From positions 111,787-175,786 of the forward strand of contig JAHJQV010000018.1 in assembly GCA_018819105.1 (NCBI GenBank): a stretch of 64,000 nucleotides of DNA, in the 5' to 3' direction. The number at the start of each line of letters is the position of its first letter. Positions within the stretch are counted from its first letter, which is position 1. Source of the DNA: Gammaproteobacteria bacterium (lineage in GTDB: Bacteria > Pseudomonadota > Gammaproteobacteria > Xanthomonadales > Wenzhouxiangellaceae). This document shows, in pieces, positions 23,732 through 32,778 of the stretch. Under the pieces are notes generated by a model. The model was not told where the DNA came from. It did no database searches and saw only the letters and a list, made by a program, of their open reading frames with translations. The translations under genes and the position numbers were made by a program.

Positions 23732-24498
23732 TCAAGCTCCATGCGCCAACGCAACACAACGCTGCGCTGCCGGATCTGGTGTTGCTGCACGGCTGGTGCA
23801 TGAGCTCACGCATCTGGGATCAGCTGTTGCCCCGGCTCAGGGACTGCTGCAATCCCTGGTGTGTCGATCTGCCCAATCACGGTGACAGCCCGGCCGGACC
23901 GTGGCCGCCACAACCGTCGCTTATCGTCGATGCGATTGCAGCAACGGTGCCGGCCGATGCCGTCTGGCTGGGCTGGTCAGTGGCCGGACTGCTGATTCTG
24001 GAAGCGGCTGCGACCTGCGACCTGCGTGGTCTGATCCTGCTGGCAGCCAATCCCAAATTCGTCCGGACCAGCCACTGGCCGGGCATGCCGGAAGCCGATT
24101 TCAGCGAATTTCGTCAGCGTTTTATCGCCGACCCCGAGACCGCACTGACCGGGTTTCAAAAACTGCAGTTCGGCCAGCGTGCCCTGTCCAGCCAGGCGCA
24201 ACAGACACTGCAGACCGCGCTGACACATCCGGACACTGAACGACTTCCCGGCCTGCAGCAGGCGCTGGCGTTTCTGCATGCTGGCGATGCACGTCACCGG
24301 CTCGGCCAGATCGACTGTCCAGCCCTGATTCTGGGCGGCACCGGTGATCGGCTGATCCCTGCCGAGGCGCTGAGCCAGACCGCCAGCATGCTGCCGCAGT
24401 CCAGCTTGACGCTGTTGCCTGAGGTCGGCCATGCGCTGATGCTGGAGCAGCCCGCTGCGGTCAGCGAGGCCATTTGCGGGTTTGCGCATGCGCTTTGA
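23728..24498 (+). CDS. bioH: Pimeloyl-ACP methyl ester esterase
   Basis: A 256-residue alpha/beta hydrolase that removes the methyl cap from pimeloyl-ACP methyl ester, ending BioC-primed fatty chain growth. The elbow G-W-S-V-A-G contains the nucleophile, D-R-L-I-P the acid and G-H-A-L-M-L-E-Q-P the His. L-L-H-G-W-C-M-S-S forms the oxyanion region. Overlaps with bioF (4 bp) and bioC (11 bp) show a tight operon. The fourth residue of the elbow is Val rather than the Leu of E. coli, a minor difference. Confidence 0.9.
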   Translation: MIKLHAPTQHNAALPDLVLLHGWCMSSRIWDQLLPRLRDCCNPWCVDLPNHGDSPAGPWPPQPSLIVDAIAATVPADAVWLGWSVAGLLILEAAATCDLRGLILLAANPKFVRTSHWPGMPEADFSEFRQRFIADPETALTGFQKLQFGQRALSSQAQQTLQTALTHPDTERLPGLQQALAFLHAGDARHRLGQIDCPALILGGTGDRLIPAEALSQTASMLPQSSLTLLPEVGHALMLEQPAAVSEAICGFAHAL

Positions 24499-25357
24499 TC
24501 GTCAACGCGTCGCCAGCGCCTTCGGTCGTGCCGCCGTCGACTATGAGCAGCATGCCTGGCTGCAGCGCGAAGTGCGGGCCAGACTGTATGAACGCCTGGA
24601 GCACTTCTCGCTGTCGCCACAGGTCATCGTCGATCTGGGCTGCGGCAGTGGTCACGGCAGCGCTGAACTCAAACGCGCTTACCCCCGGGCCTGTGTTATC
24701 GGGATGGATCTGGCTGCCGGCATGTGTGTGCAAACCCGCAAGCTGTCACGCTGGCGACGCCCGCTGCATGCACTGCAGGCCGATGCCATGCGCCTGCCGC
24801 TGGCGGCTGCCAGTGTTGACCTGATGGTGAGTAACCTGACACTGCAATGGCTGGATGACCTGCCCGCTTTCCTGCAGAGGGTCCGACGCGTGCTCAAGCC
24901 CGGTGGCCTGCTGCTGTTTTCCACCTTCGGTCCGGACACCCTGCAGGAGCTGCGCCAGGCCTGGGCCAGTGTGGGTGAGCAGGCCAGGGTCAGCGAATTC
25001 ATTGACCAGCACGTGATTGGCGACTGGCTGGTCAACGCCGGCTTCAGCGATCCGGTGATGGACTGTGACCGCATCACCGCCAATTATGCGGATGTGTCCA
25101 GCCTGATGCATGAGTTGAAACGCATCGGTGCCGCCAATGCCCGCAGTGACCGTCCCAGACAGTTCACTCCCCGCGGCAAACTGCTGGCCATGCAGCAGGC
25201 CTACCGTGAGCGCTTCAGTCAGGACAGCAACATCCAGGCCAGCTGGGAGGTGGTGTATGCCACCGCCATCGGCCCACCGCCCGGTCAACCGATCCGCACT
25301 GGCAGCGGTGAGCAGGTGAGCTTTTCGGTAGATCATCTTTTATCTCGCAAACCATGA
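24488..25357 (+). CDS. bioC: Malonyl-ACP O-methyltransferase
   Basis: A SAM-dependent methyltransferase of 289 residues that methylates malonyl-ACP to start pimeloyl synthesis. The N-terminal A-S-A-F-G-R-A-A-V-D-Y-E-Q-H-A matches the BioC start, so ATG 24488 is preferred over the TTG two codons earlier. The SAM motif V-I-V-D-L-G-C-G-S-G is at about 48-57, with L-M-V-S-N-L-T-L-Q-W and G-G-L-L-L-F-S-T-F-G-P-D-T as further family markers. It overlaps the end of bioH by 11 bp. Confidence 0.93.
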   Translation: MRFDRQRVASAFGRAAVDYEQHAWLQREVRARLYERLEHFSLSPQVIVDLGCGSGHGSAELKRAYPRACVIGMDLAAGMCVQTRKLSRWRRPLHALQADAMRLPLAAASVDLMVSNLTLQWLDDLPAFLQRVRRVLKPGGLLLFSTFGPDTLQELRQAWASVGEQARVSEFIDQHVIGDWLVNAGFSDPVMDCDRITANYADVSSLMHELKRIGAANARSDRPRQFTPRGKLLAMQQAYRERFSQDSNIQASWEVVYATAIGPPPGQPIRTGSGEQVSFSVDHLLSRKP

Positions 25358-25491
25358 TCGGGGAGAGTGTCTGTATGCTCCCTTTTGATCATTGCCTGGA
25401 ATTTCTCTGTACGTCAGAAACTGCTATGATCTGATAGCCGCCTGCAACCGAGACATGGTGGGTACTCGTCAAGGGCAACAGAGATGACTTT

Positions 25492-26037
25492 ATGAATGAC
25501 TTTGCAACATACCTCTACCGCTTGTATTTGCATGGGCTAACCGGAGCCATGATTGCTGTGCCATTCATGTTTGCTCACTACATCGAACAGCAGTATCTTC
25601 TGCTCGGCCTGAACATTGTGCTTGTCGCCGGCTTTCACATTACCGTGGTGCGGGGCTATCAGTGGATCAATGAACCTGGATGCAATCTCCATGAACAGCA
25701 GCGTCGCAGTGTATTGATTGCCGCACCAGCCATGGCGATGACCTTTGCCCTTGCCGCAAGCAACCCCGGAGCCGCCGGAATGATGTTGGGCGTGGGCCTG
25801 ATCGTGGGCAGTGCTCCGCGCGCCGTGATCACTGCATTGTATGGAGTGGCCACCCTGCTGATAACACTGTGTCTAATGCTCACATCAGCCCGCTACTCGG
25901 TGCCGTCGGCAATGCTGGCGATGCTGCCGATGTTTATGCTGTTGGGACTGCTCGATCGTGGACACTTGTATCAATTGATGCATACCGCCTCTGACTCTGC
26001 ATCCATTCAACGGATGGCCTGCAAGACGCTTGACTGA
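25492..26037 (+). CDS. Hydrophobic membrane protein of unknown function between bioC and bioD
   Basis: A 181-residue protein with about five or six hydrophobic helices and a short C-terminal tail of some 25 soluble residues (D-S-A-S-I-Q-R-M-A). The layout resembles the membrane sensor half of signalling proteins such as diguanylate cyclases that has lost its output domain, but no motif proves that. Codon use and base composition are somewhat less GC-rich than bioC and bioD. Its 3' end overlaps the TTG start of bioD by 8 bp, so bioD translation may depend on it. About 135 bp of non-coding DNA separates it from bioC. Confidence 0.6.
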   Translation: MNDFATYLYRLYLHGLTGAMIAVPFMFAHYIEQQYLLLGLNIVLVAGFHITVVRGYQWINEPGCNLHEQQRRSVLIAAPAMAMTFALAASNPGAAGMMLGVGLIVGSAPRAVITALYGVATLLITLCLMLTSARYSVPSAMLAMLPMFMLLGLLDRGHLYQLMHTASDSASIQRMACKTLD

Positions 26038-26680
26038 GTTCTATTTCATCACCGGCACCGACACCGAAATCGGTAAAACCTGGTGCACGGTCAAACTTGC
26101 CCGGCAGTGGGTGGCCGCCGGCCAGCGCGTGGCCTGCTGCAAACCGCTGGCCTCGGGTGCCGCTGCAGATCCTGCGCGACCGGAGCTTGGTCTGATCAAC
26201 GACGATGTGGAACAGCTGCACGCCGCCGCCAGCGTGACGCTGCCGCGCGAGATCATCAGTCCCTACCGGTTCGCGCCGGCGATTGCCCCGCACATTGCAG
26301 CCAAACAGGCCGGGGTGCAGATTGATCTGGCCCGCATCGAACAGGCCTTGCAGCAGGCTGCCAAAGACGCTGACATCGTGCTGATCGAAGGCTTTGGTGG
26401 CTGGCTGGCACCGGTGGCCATGACCGCTGACGACGTGCTCTGGCAATCCGACATCGCCAGACTGGTCGATGCCAGCGTGATTCTGGTCGTCGGCATGCGT
26501 CTGGGCTGCATCAACCACAGTCTGCTCTCAGCCCGCCAGATTCTGGCCGATGGCCTGCGCCTGCATGGCTGGATCGCCAACCACATCGATCCGGACATGG
26601 CCTGCCACGCGGAAAACCTGCGCACGCTGCAGGCGTTGCTGCCTGCTGAAATGATGACTGAAATAGGCCATTCTTCTTAA
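26030..26680 (+). CDS. bioD: Dethiobiotin synthetase
   Basis: A 216-residue ATPase that closes the ureido ring of biotin using CO2. The P-loop G-T-D-T-E-I-G-K-T-W lies at 9-18 from the TTG start at 26030, matching the normal BioD N-terminus, and no in-frame ATG exists nearby. C-C-K-P-L-A-S-G and L-I-E-G-F-G-G-W are the DAPA and metal-site blocks. It overlaps the preceding membrane gene by 8 bp. Confidence 0.92.
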   Translation: MTEFYFITGTDTEIGKTWCTVKLARQWVAAGQRVACCKPLASGAAADPARPELGLINDDVEQLHAAASVTLPREIISPYRFAPAIAPHIAAKQAGVQIDLARIEQALQQAAKDADIVLIEGFGGWLAPVAMTADDVLWQSDIARLVDASVILVVGMRLGCINHSLLSARQILADGLRLHGWIANHIDPDMACHAENLRTLQALLPAEMMTEIGHSS

Positions 26681-26689
26681 ATATGACAC

Positions 26690-26714
26690 TATATTGTTAT
26701 ATAATGACAATATA
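26690..26714. promoter_or_regulatory. AT-rich dyad overlapping the -10 box of the satD-like gene
   Basis: TATATTGT (26690-26697) and ACAATATA (26707-26714) form a perfect inverted repeat around a TATAAT hexamer (26700-26705). A protein binding the dyad would block the promoter. The gene that follows encodes a C-terminal helix-turn-helix, so autoregulation is plausible. Confidence 0.5.
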
Positions 26715-26762
26715 ACATTTATATGCTATATTTATCCATGTTGCCTTCGACATGTCCTAATC

Positions 26763-27419
26763 ATGATTGCCACCGTTGTATTGTGTGATATCAGGGATTC
26801 CCGAAAAATCAAAGATCGTGAACGTTTCAGTAAGCAACTGCGCGATTGTTTGGCTGATTTGAATCAAAATGAGCATGCGCTCGTCAGTCGTTTTGCCATA
26901 CAGGCTGGTATAGATGAGTTTGCCGGGATTGTTGCCACAGCTGAATGTGGCAAAGTCATATCCAGGCTTTGGTTTGATCTCAGTCCATATGCAGTGCGTT
27001 GTTCAGTGGTTACCGGTATGCTGGATATTCGCGGAGAATCTGATCAAGCTGATCAGTTGCCGGCAGTTTATGATTTTGACGGCCCTGCCTTTCATCTGGC
27101 GGCGGATCAGCTTGAGCGAATGCAGCATACAGAACAATTGTTTTGCTATCAAAACAGGAATCTGACGGTATGGGAGACTGATTTGATCAGCGCACTGGGG
27201 GATCAGCTGTATGCTCAAATGCTGAACTGGACACAACGCCAGCAAGAGATCATCTTGCGTTATGGTGTGGATGGAACTCAGGCCGCAGTGGCTGACAGCC
27301 TGGGTGTCAGCCAGTCAGTGATCAGCCGCAGCCTTGCCGCCCTTGATTACAAGCGTTTTAACCGCGCTCTGGAAAAGTGGCAGGCTTGTTTTGCAAAGCT
27401 GCCGGAGACAATGCCTTGA
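26763..27419 (+). CDS. SatD family protein with C-terminal HTH
   Basis: 218 residues from ATG 26763. The N-terminal I-A-T-V-V-L-C-D-I-R-D-S-R-K-I block and the mid-section F-A-I-Q-A-G-I-D-E-F-A-G match the SatD family, named for a gene of the acid-tolerance operon of streptococci. The C-terminus has Q-A-A-V-A-D-S-L-G-V-S-Q-S-V-I-S-R-S, a clear helix-turn-helix. Base composition is lower in GC than the flanking genes. The stop is overlapped by the TTG of the next gene, a membrane protein that forms a conserved pair with SatD in other bacteria as far as I recall. Target DNA and signal are unknown. Confidence 0.72.
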   Translation: MIATVVLCDIRDSRKIKDRERFSKQLRDCLADLNQNEHALVSRFAIQAGIDEFAGIVATAECGKVISRLWFDLSPYAVRCSVVTGMLDIRGESDQADQLPAVYDFDGPAFHLAADQLERMQHTEQLFCYQNRNLTVWETDLISALGDQLYAQMLNWTQRQQEIILRYGVDGTQAAVADSLGVSQSVISRSLAALDYKRFNRALEKWQACFAKLPETMP

Positions 27420-27823
27420 CAGACCATGCAGCACTGCACCAGCTGGTGTTAACGCTGTCGATCTGGGTTGTTGCCTACTTGCTTGCCGTCATTGGCAGTG
27501 GTCAGGTGGTGAGGCTTTTGATTTACCTCGCCAGAATTGAGCCCGAACCGGGCAATGACCGTGCCGGTCGAGTCATCGGTAAAATTGAGGATGTGCTGGT
27601 AGTAACCTTTGTTGCAGCAGGAGCGTACACCGCACTGGCTTTGATTTTCGCTGCCAAAAGCATTGCCCGGGTGGATCATGACAAGCCTGAGCGGGCCAGC
27701 TACTACATTCTTGGCACCCTGGGAAACTTCACCTGGGCTCTACTGGTGGCCCTGGCAGCGAAGCTGCTATTGCTCTATCTGGGCATCTCATTGCCGCTCA
27801 ATACGATCACGCAACACGGCTGA
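27416..27823 (+). CDS. Small membrane protein partnered with the SatD-like gene
   Basis: 135 residues from a TTG at 27416 that overlaps the upstream stop (TTGA), a coupled arrangement. There are three hydrophobic helices (about 10-32, 55-78 and 98-122) joined by short charged loops. No catalytic motif is visible. An upstream GTG at 27377 would extend it by 13 codons into satD, which seems less likely. It ends with a 36-bp overlap with the convergent phosphatase gene. Confidence 0.6.
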   Translation: MTDHAALHQLVLTLSIWVVAYLLAVIGSGQVVRLLIYLARIEPEPGNDRAGRVIGKIEDVLVVTFVAAGAYTALALIFAAKSIARVDHDKPERASYYILGTLGNFTWALLVALAAKLLLLYLGISLPLNTITQHG

Positions 27824-28639
27824 CCTGTCCGCGTCAGGCAGCGCCCGCAGCCAGTGCCCATATTGCGGGTTGGGCAGCACGATCCACTGTCGCCCCCAGT
27901 AGTCGCCATACTGCGCGGCCAGCGTATTGCGCTGCTGGTGGCTGCTGTAATCCAGTTGAATGAAGTCATTGTAGTCATCCCCCAGCAACAACAGCACGCG
28001 ATGTCCGGCTGCCACCGCCAGCCGGCGACTGGTCTTGTCTGAGCCCCAGTCCGGCTGCTCGTTGCGCACCATGACCTGCTCTGCAGTGGCGGCCGGATCC
28101 AGATGCGATCGAATGTTGGCCAGAGTGGCTGCTTGCTGTTCCCGGTTGGTGACGTAATAGGGCTGGATACCGTTGTTTTTCAGATACTGGATGAATGCTC
28201 TGGCACCGGGAATCGCCTGCGCCTGAGCTTCTGCCACCCAGTCGCGCCACTGCCCGGCATCAAATTCCAGCCCCTGGGCAATCATGCGCGCCTGAAATGG
28301 CGAGTTGTCCAGCAGGGTTTCATCCACGTCCATGATCACCGCTGCTGGCAGCTGCTGAAAACCCGGCTGCGCAGCCTGCTCGGGCAAGGCGGTCCAGCTG
28401 GCATCGGCCAGTGCTGCCGGCAGCTGACTGGCCGCCAGTCGAAAAGCCTGGCTGGCGCTCATGCGGTATTCCACTGCGGTCTGCGTCCAGAGCACGCTGT
28501 TAAGATTCGCGTGGTTACTGGCCGGGTTTGCCGGCGACAGCGGCACTGGCCGGCTGGCACAGGCATTGAGCAGCACAAGCACCACGCAAAGCAGTGTCAG
28601 CGTGAGGCGGTTTGGCTGTGGCGATGGTGACTTTGGCAT
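27788..28639 (-). CDS. HAD acid phosphatase, lipoprotein e(P4) family
   Basis: A 283-residue class C-type acid phosphatase expected at the outer membrane. The signal ends in L-L-N-A-C, making Cys27 the lipid anchor. The HAD motif I-M-D-V-D-E-T-L-L-D-N supplies the nucleophile Asp and its partner, T-N-R is motif II and G-D-D-Y-N-D-F is motif IV. Haemophilus e(P4) dephosphorylates nicotinamide mononucleotide and helps haem uptake. Either job is only possible here. The 3' end overlaps the convergent gene by 36 bp. Confidence 0.87.
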   Translation of the reverse strand: MPKSPSPQPNRLTLTLLCVVLVLLNACASRPVPLSPANPASNHANLNSVLWTQTAVEYRMSASQAFRLAASQLPAALADASWTALPEQAAQPGFQQLPAAVIMDVDETLLDNSPFQARMIAQGLEFDAGQWRDWVAEAQAQAIPGARAFIQYLKNNGIQPYYVTNREQQAATLANIRSHLDPAATAEQVMVRNEQPDWGSDKTSRRLAVAAGHRVLLLLGDDYNDFIQLDYSSHQQRNTLAAQYGDYWGRQWIVLPNPQYGHWLRALPDADRSAVLRDRIERQ

Positions 28640-28789
28640 GGCTGGTCCTGTTGCAAGGTTGCTGGTTTATCGGAATGGCTTGGCACTGGTAGCCCGTCGC
28701 GACTGCCCGCAGCGCCTGACTGCGTTGTGCATGGCAAGCAAATTCCGGCGGTTTACATTCATCATTATCCCGGATAATAGAACGGGTCT

Positions 28790-30244
28790 TTACAGATAGG
28801 GCGCTGCCAGCCAGGCGGCGGCATTGCGCAGTTGCTGCCAGCTGGACCATTGCTGCAGCTGCTCAAGCGACTGGCGTCGGGCCGTGCCCAGCAACTGTTC
28901 TGATTGCTGCTGCAGCTGGCTGACAAAGGCCTGGTCATACACCTCCACACCCAGTTCATAATTCAGCCGCAGACTGCGTTCGTCAATGTTGGCGCTGCCG
29001 AGCAACGCATAGGCGTCGTCGATCAGCAGCCACTTGCCGTGCATGAACGGGGGCGGCAACAGATGAATCTGGATGCCCGCTTCAAGCAGACCCGGCCACA
29101 GGGCCCGACCGGCCCAGTCGGCGATGGCGATGTTGCTGCGATCAGGCAGCAGCAGGCGCACCCGGACACCGGACAGGGCTGCGGTTTTCAGCGCCGAAGC
29201 AATTTCATCGGCAGGAATGAAATAGGGCGTCATAAGGATGATGTCCCGCTGCGCCGCACGCATGGCCCCCAGCAGGGTCATGCGCAGGCGGTCAAGGTCC
29301 TGGTCCGGGCCATCGGGAATCAGTCGCGCCAGAGTTGGTGACTTGTGTCCGGCAGCGGCTGTGTGCTCCGATGTTGCTGTCACCGGGGTCAAAGACTCAC
29401 CGGTGACAAACCGCCAGTCGCGTGCAAACAGCTCGGTCAGCTGGCGCAGCAGACCGCCTTGAATGCAGAACTGCACATCTCGCGCAGTGCGTTTGCCGGC
29501 AGCCAGCACGTGCCGATCTCCGATGTTCATGCCGCCGAAAAATCCCTGCTCGGCATCAATCAGCAACATCTTGCGGTGATTTCGCAGGTTGCTGTACATG
29601 GTGAATGGAAACAGTCGCAAAGGCAGAAAGCGGGCACACGGCACCTGCTGCCGCCGCAACAGGCGGCTGGCCCGCGGCCAGGCATACAGCTCACCGACAC
29701 CGTCAATCAGCACGCGCACCTGCACGCCACGCTGCTGCGCCGCTGCCAGCGCGGCAATGAAATCGCTGCCGGCGGCATCGGTGTCGAAGATGTAGGTGGA
29801 CAGCCAGACCTGCTGCCGCGCAGCCGCGATGGCCGCCAGCATGGCCGGGTAGGCCTGCTCACCGTTGTGGTAGGCGGTGATGTGATGATTGCTGGTCAAT
29901 GCCCGGCGGCTGCTGTGTCGACCGAGTTCTTCAAGCGGTCGCAGCGGCATGGGCAGGTCGATGTCGGCGCTGACCGGATCGTCCACCGGCTCCCAGGCGG
30001 ATGCTGCGACTGACTGCAGCGGCGCACGCAGCAGGCGCGCGCGCCGCTGCACCCGGTTGATGCCCAGCCAGCCATAAATCACCACACCCAGCAAAGGCAG
30101 CAACAAGACGATCGCGACCCAGCCCAGCGATGCGGCCGGATGATCCCGTTTGGTCAACAGTATGTGCAGCACCGCCCACAATGCCAGCGCCGCAGACAGA
30201 CACTTGAGTGGCCAAGGCTGATCCGACCAGGTCAGAGGATTCAT
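28790..30244 (-). CDS. cls: Cardiolipin synthase (phospholipase D type)
   Basis: 484 residues. Two N-terminal helices anchor it in the inner membrane, followed by two PLD domains. The first HKD motif is H-R-K-M-L-L-I-D (His223, Lys225, Asp230). The second, H-G-K-W-L-L-I-D, is near residue 400, followed by G-S-A-N-I-D-E-R-S. The enzyme joins two phosphatidyl groups to make cardiolipin. Its ATG overlaps the zapE stop by 4 bp, so it is translated after zapE. Confidence 0.9.
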   Translation of the reverse strand: MNPLTWSDQPWPLKCLSAALALWAVLHILLTKRDHPAASLGWVAIVLLLPLLGVVIYGWLGINRVQRRARLLRAPLQSVAASAWEPVDDPVSADIDLPMPLRPLEELGRHSSRRALTSNHHITAYHNGEQAYPAMLAAIAAARQQVWLSTYIFDTDAAGSDFIAALAAAQQRGVQVRVLIDGVGELYAWPRASRLLRRQQVPCARFLPLRLFPFTMYSNLRNHRKMLLIDAEQGFFGGMNIGDRHVLAAGKRTARDVQFCIQGGLLRQLTELFARDWRFVTGESLTPVTATSEHTAAAGHKSPTLARLIPDGPDQDLDRLRMTLLGAMRAAQRDIILMTPYFIPADEIASALKTAALSGVRVRLLLPDRSNIAIADWAGRALWPGLLEAGIQIHLLPPPFMHGKWLLIDDAYALLGSANIDERSLRLNYELGVEVYDQAFVSQLQQQSEQLLGTARRQSLEQLQQWSSWQQLRNAAAWLAAPYL

Positions 30245-31383
30245 ACCGGCTGGTGGGCTGCAGCCAGGTATTCGCTGCTTTGCATTTCCTGCAAGCGGCT
30301 GCGCGTGCGGCGAAATTCAAATGCCAGCCGCCGGCCCGTGTAGATGGCGTCCATGGCAGCCGCTGCGGTCATGACCAGTTTGACCTTCTGATCGTAGAAG
30401 GCATCCACCAGGTCAATGAAACGCCGCACCACATCCACCTCGTCGTCGTCCATCACCGGCAGACCGGACACAAACACACTGGAAAATTCTGCCGCCAGCT
30501 CCAGATAATCCCGGCTGCTGCGCGGCTCGCGGCACAAGGTGGCAAACTCGATCCATACCTCGCTGTGAGCACAAAATACCGTGGCCAGCGGACGGCGGTT
30601 GATCTGCAGCACGACGGACTCACGCACCTGGCCTGCGGCCATGCTGCAAAAGCGCTGTTGCATCTGGACGCGGTTGGCGGCCGTGTCCGGATACAGATAG
30701 AGGGGCATCTGCTGCAGTTGCCGCAGGCGGTAATCGCGCTCACCGGTCAGCTCCAGCACCTCACAGTGCTGTTGCAGCAGTGCGATGCTGGGCAGAAACC
30801 TGGCCCGCTGCAAGCCGTCCTGGTAAAGCTGTGACGGCGGCACGTTGGAGGTGGTCACCAGCATCACCTCGCGCTCGAACAGGCGCTGCAGAATGCCGCC
30901 CAGCAGCATGGCATTGCCGATGTCGTTGACGAAAAATTCGTCCAGGCACAGCACCGAGGCGGTGCCCAGCAGCTCATCGGCCACCTGCGGCAACGGGTCA
31001 CGACCGGCACCCAGCGCCTGCAGTCGCTGATTCACCTGGTTCATGAAATGATGGTAATGCATGCGTTTGCCCATGCCTGCCGGCAGGCAGTCAAAGAACA
31101 GATCCATAAGCCAGGTCTTGCCACGACCGACCCCGCCCCAGAGATACAATCCGCGTTGGCTGCCGCCTGACTCCGTTTCAGCTGACACCGCGACTGCTGT
31201 GTGCCGCTGCGTAAGCTTGTGCCACCAGCGCTGTAGCGCACCGCCAGCTGCAGCCGACTGCAACAAGCTGTCGTGGCGACGCTGCAGCGCATCCACCACC
31301 TGCTGTTGTTGCCGATCCGGCTGAATCTGCTGGTCTGCCAGGCGTTGCTGATACAACCCTGCAGGCGTCAGGCTTTGTTGCAT
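30241..31383 (-). CDS. zapE: Cell division protein ZapE (AFG1-like ATPase)
   Basis: A 380-residue ATPase of the LACE1/AFG1 family that in E. coli modulates the FtsZ ring. Walker A G-G-V-G-R-G-K-T-W is at 83-91, M-H-Y-H-H-F-M follows at 108-114 and Walker B L-C-L-D-E-F-F-V lies near 143-150. The T-T-S-N-V-P-P-S-Q-L-Y segment is a family mark. It is coupled to the cardiolipin synthase gene downstream, which could link division and membrane lipid, though that is inference. Confidence 0.9.
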   Translation of the reverse strand: MQQSLTPAGLYQQRLADQQIQPDRQQQQVVDALQRRHDSLLQSAAAGGALQRWWHKLTQRHTAVAVSAETESGGSQRGLYLWGGVGRGKTWLMDLFFDCLPAGMGKRMHYHHFMNQVNQRLQALGAGRDPLPQVADELLGTASVLCLDEFFVNDIGNAMLLGGILQRLFEREVMLVTTSNVPPSQLYQDGLQRARFLPSIALLQQHCEVLELTGERDYRLRQLQQMPLYLYPDTAANRVQMQQRFCSMAAGQVRESVVLQINRRPLATVFCAHSEVWIEFATLCREPRSSRDYLELAAEFSSVFVSGLPVMDDDEVDVVRRFIDLVDAFYDQKVKLVMTAAAAMDAIYTGRRLAFEFRRTRSRLQEMQSSEYLAAAHQPV

Positions 31384-31400
31384 GTCGGATCGGTGCGGGA

Positions 31401-32078
31401 TTACTCAGGAGCCGGCAACTTGTCCCGCAGGGTGTTCTTGAGCAGGCCACGCAGATCCATCAGCCGGCGATGAAAAAAATGTCCGGCCTCGGGCATCACC
31501 AGCAGTTGCGGTTGCGGGTCCAGCTGCGCCACCCAACTGCGTACATCCGCGGCATTGACCACGTCATCGTCCTCACCCTGGATGATCAACCAGTGGCAAC
31601 CTGGAACCTGCAGTTCGGTGAACGGCATACGTCCGACCGGTGGCGCGATGCTGATCAGCTGGCGCGGCTCCAGTATCCCGGCCGCACGACTGGTGATCCA
31701 GGCACCGAAGGAAAAGCCGGCCAGCCACAGTTCCTTGTCCGGATGTCCGGCACGCGCCCATGCCGCCAGCGCCAGCAGGTCCTGCAGTTCGCCTTCGCCT
31801 TCGGCATAGCTGCCTTCGCTGTCACCGACACCGCGATAATTGAACCGCAGCGTGACCAGCCCCAGTTCGCGCAGGGCGCGCTCGATGATGGTGACCACCT
31901 TGTTGCGCATGGTGCCGCCGTGTTCGGGGTGCGGATGGCAGATGATGGCCAGGGCCGGCTGTTGCTCGGCCGGCGGGGGATAATCCACCAGACATTCCAG
32001 CATGCCATCCGGCCCGGGCACTTTGAGCTCTGCTGCCTGTGCGGGAAAAGCGGGTGTCTGCTTGTGCTTGTCAGTCAT
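31401..32078 (-). CDS. Alpha/beta hydrolase (COG2945 type)
   Basis: 225 residues from the ATG at 32078. The frame extends upstream but without a better start. H-P-H-P-E-H-G-G-T-M and N-Y-R-G-V-G-D-S-E-G are characteristic of the COG2945 group, with the nucleophile elbow G-F-S-F-G-A, acid in G-E-D-D-D-V-V and His in A-G-H-F-F-H. No signal peptide is seen, so it is cytoplasmic. The substrate is unknown. It ends 17 bp before the zapE start and may be the first gene of that operon. Confidence 0.85.
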   Translation of the reverse strand: MTDKHKQTPAFPAQAAELKVPGPDGMLECLVDYPPPAEQQPALAIICHPHPEHGGTMRNKVVTIIERALRELGLVTLRFNYRGVGDSEGSYAEGEGELQDLLALAAWARAGHPDKELWLAGFSFGAWITSRAAGILEPRQLISIAPPVGRMPFTELQVPGCHWLIIQGEDDDVVNAADVRSWVAQLDPQPQLLVMPEAGHFFHRRLMDLRGLLKNTLRDKLPAPE

Positions 32079-32142
32079 GGCTGTGCACCTGCCCGTGGCG
32101 GATTGCTGACCGGATAAGACCCATGATGATAACCTATCTGCC

Positions 32143-32778
32143 ATGAACCATCTTGCCCATTTGCTGCTGGCCGGCGATGACCCCGAACTGCAACTGGGGG
32201 CGCTGCTGGGCGATCATGTACGCGGCGATGTGGCAGCCTGCGGCTACAGCAGGGGCGTTTGCGATGGCATCGTGCTGCATCGCAAGGTGGATCTGTGGAC
32301 CGATCAGCACGCCCTGATGAGCGTGGCCAGGTCATTGTTTCAGGCACCGCTGCGTCGCTATGCCGGCATCATGCTGGATGTCTACTTCGACCATCTGCTG
32401 AGCCGGTCATGGACCGCACACTGCGACCTCAGTCTGCAAGCGTTCAATCAGCGCACACTAAAGCTGCTGCAACGGCAGCATGCCAGGCTGCCGGCCTCGC
32501 TGCAGCGTTTTCATCATTATGCCCGCAGCACCAATGTGCTTGCTCGCTATGCTGAGCCGGCCATGCTGCAGCGAGTCTTCGTCGGCATTGGCCAGCGCCT
32601 GACGCGCGCCAATCCACTGCCACAGGCCCTGCCGACTCTGCAGCAGCACGATGCCACTCTGCAACAGCTGTTCAGCGCATTCTGGCCCCAGCTGCAAACC
32701 CAGTGCGCGGATTTTCTGCATGCCCGGTGTGCTGAGCATGCCTTGATCACAGCAGCTGCAAGCTCACAAAAGCTGTAG
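32143..32778 (+). CDS. acpH: Acyl carrier protein phosphodiesterase
   Basis: A 211-residue protein with the AcpH fold of the HD-like group: M-N-H-L-A-H-L-L-L at the N-terminus, G-D-H-V-R-G-D, H-R-K-V-D-L-W-T-D and M-L-D-V-Y-F-D-H-L-L-S-R at the Mn-binding positions. It removes the 4'-phosphopantetheine arm from acyl carrier protein. It diverges from the hydrolase gene with 64 bp between, and its 3' end overlaps the convergent DJ-1-like gene by 15 bp. Confidence 0.85.
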   Translation: MNHLAHLLLAGDDPELQLGALLGDHVRGDVAACGYSRGVCDGIVLHRKVDLWTDQHALMSVARSLFQAPLRRYAGIMLDVYFDHLLSRSWTAHCDLSLQAFNQRTLKLLQRQHARLPASLQRFHHYARSTNVLARYAEPAMLQRVFVGIGQRLTRANPLPQALPTLQQHDATLQQLFSAFWPQLQTQCADFLHARCAEHALITAAASSQKL

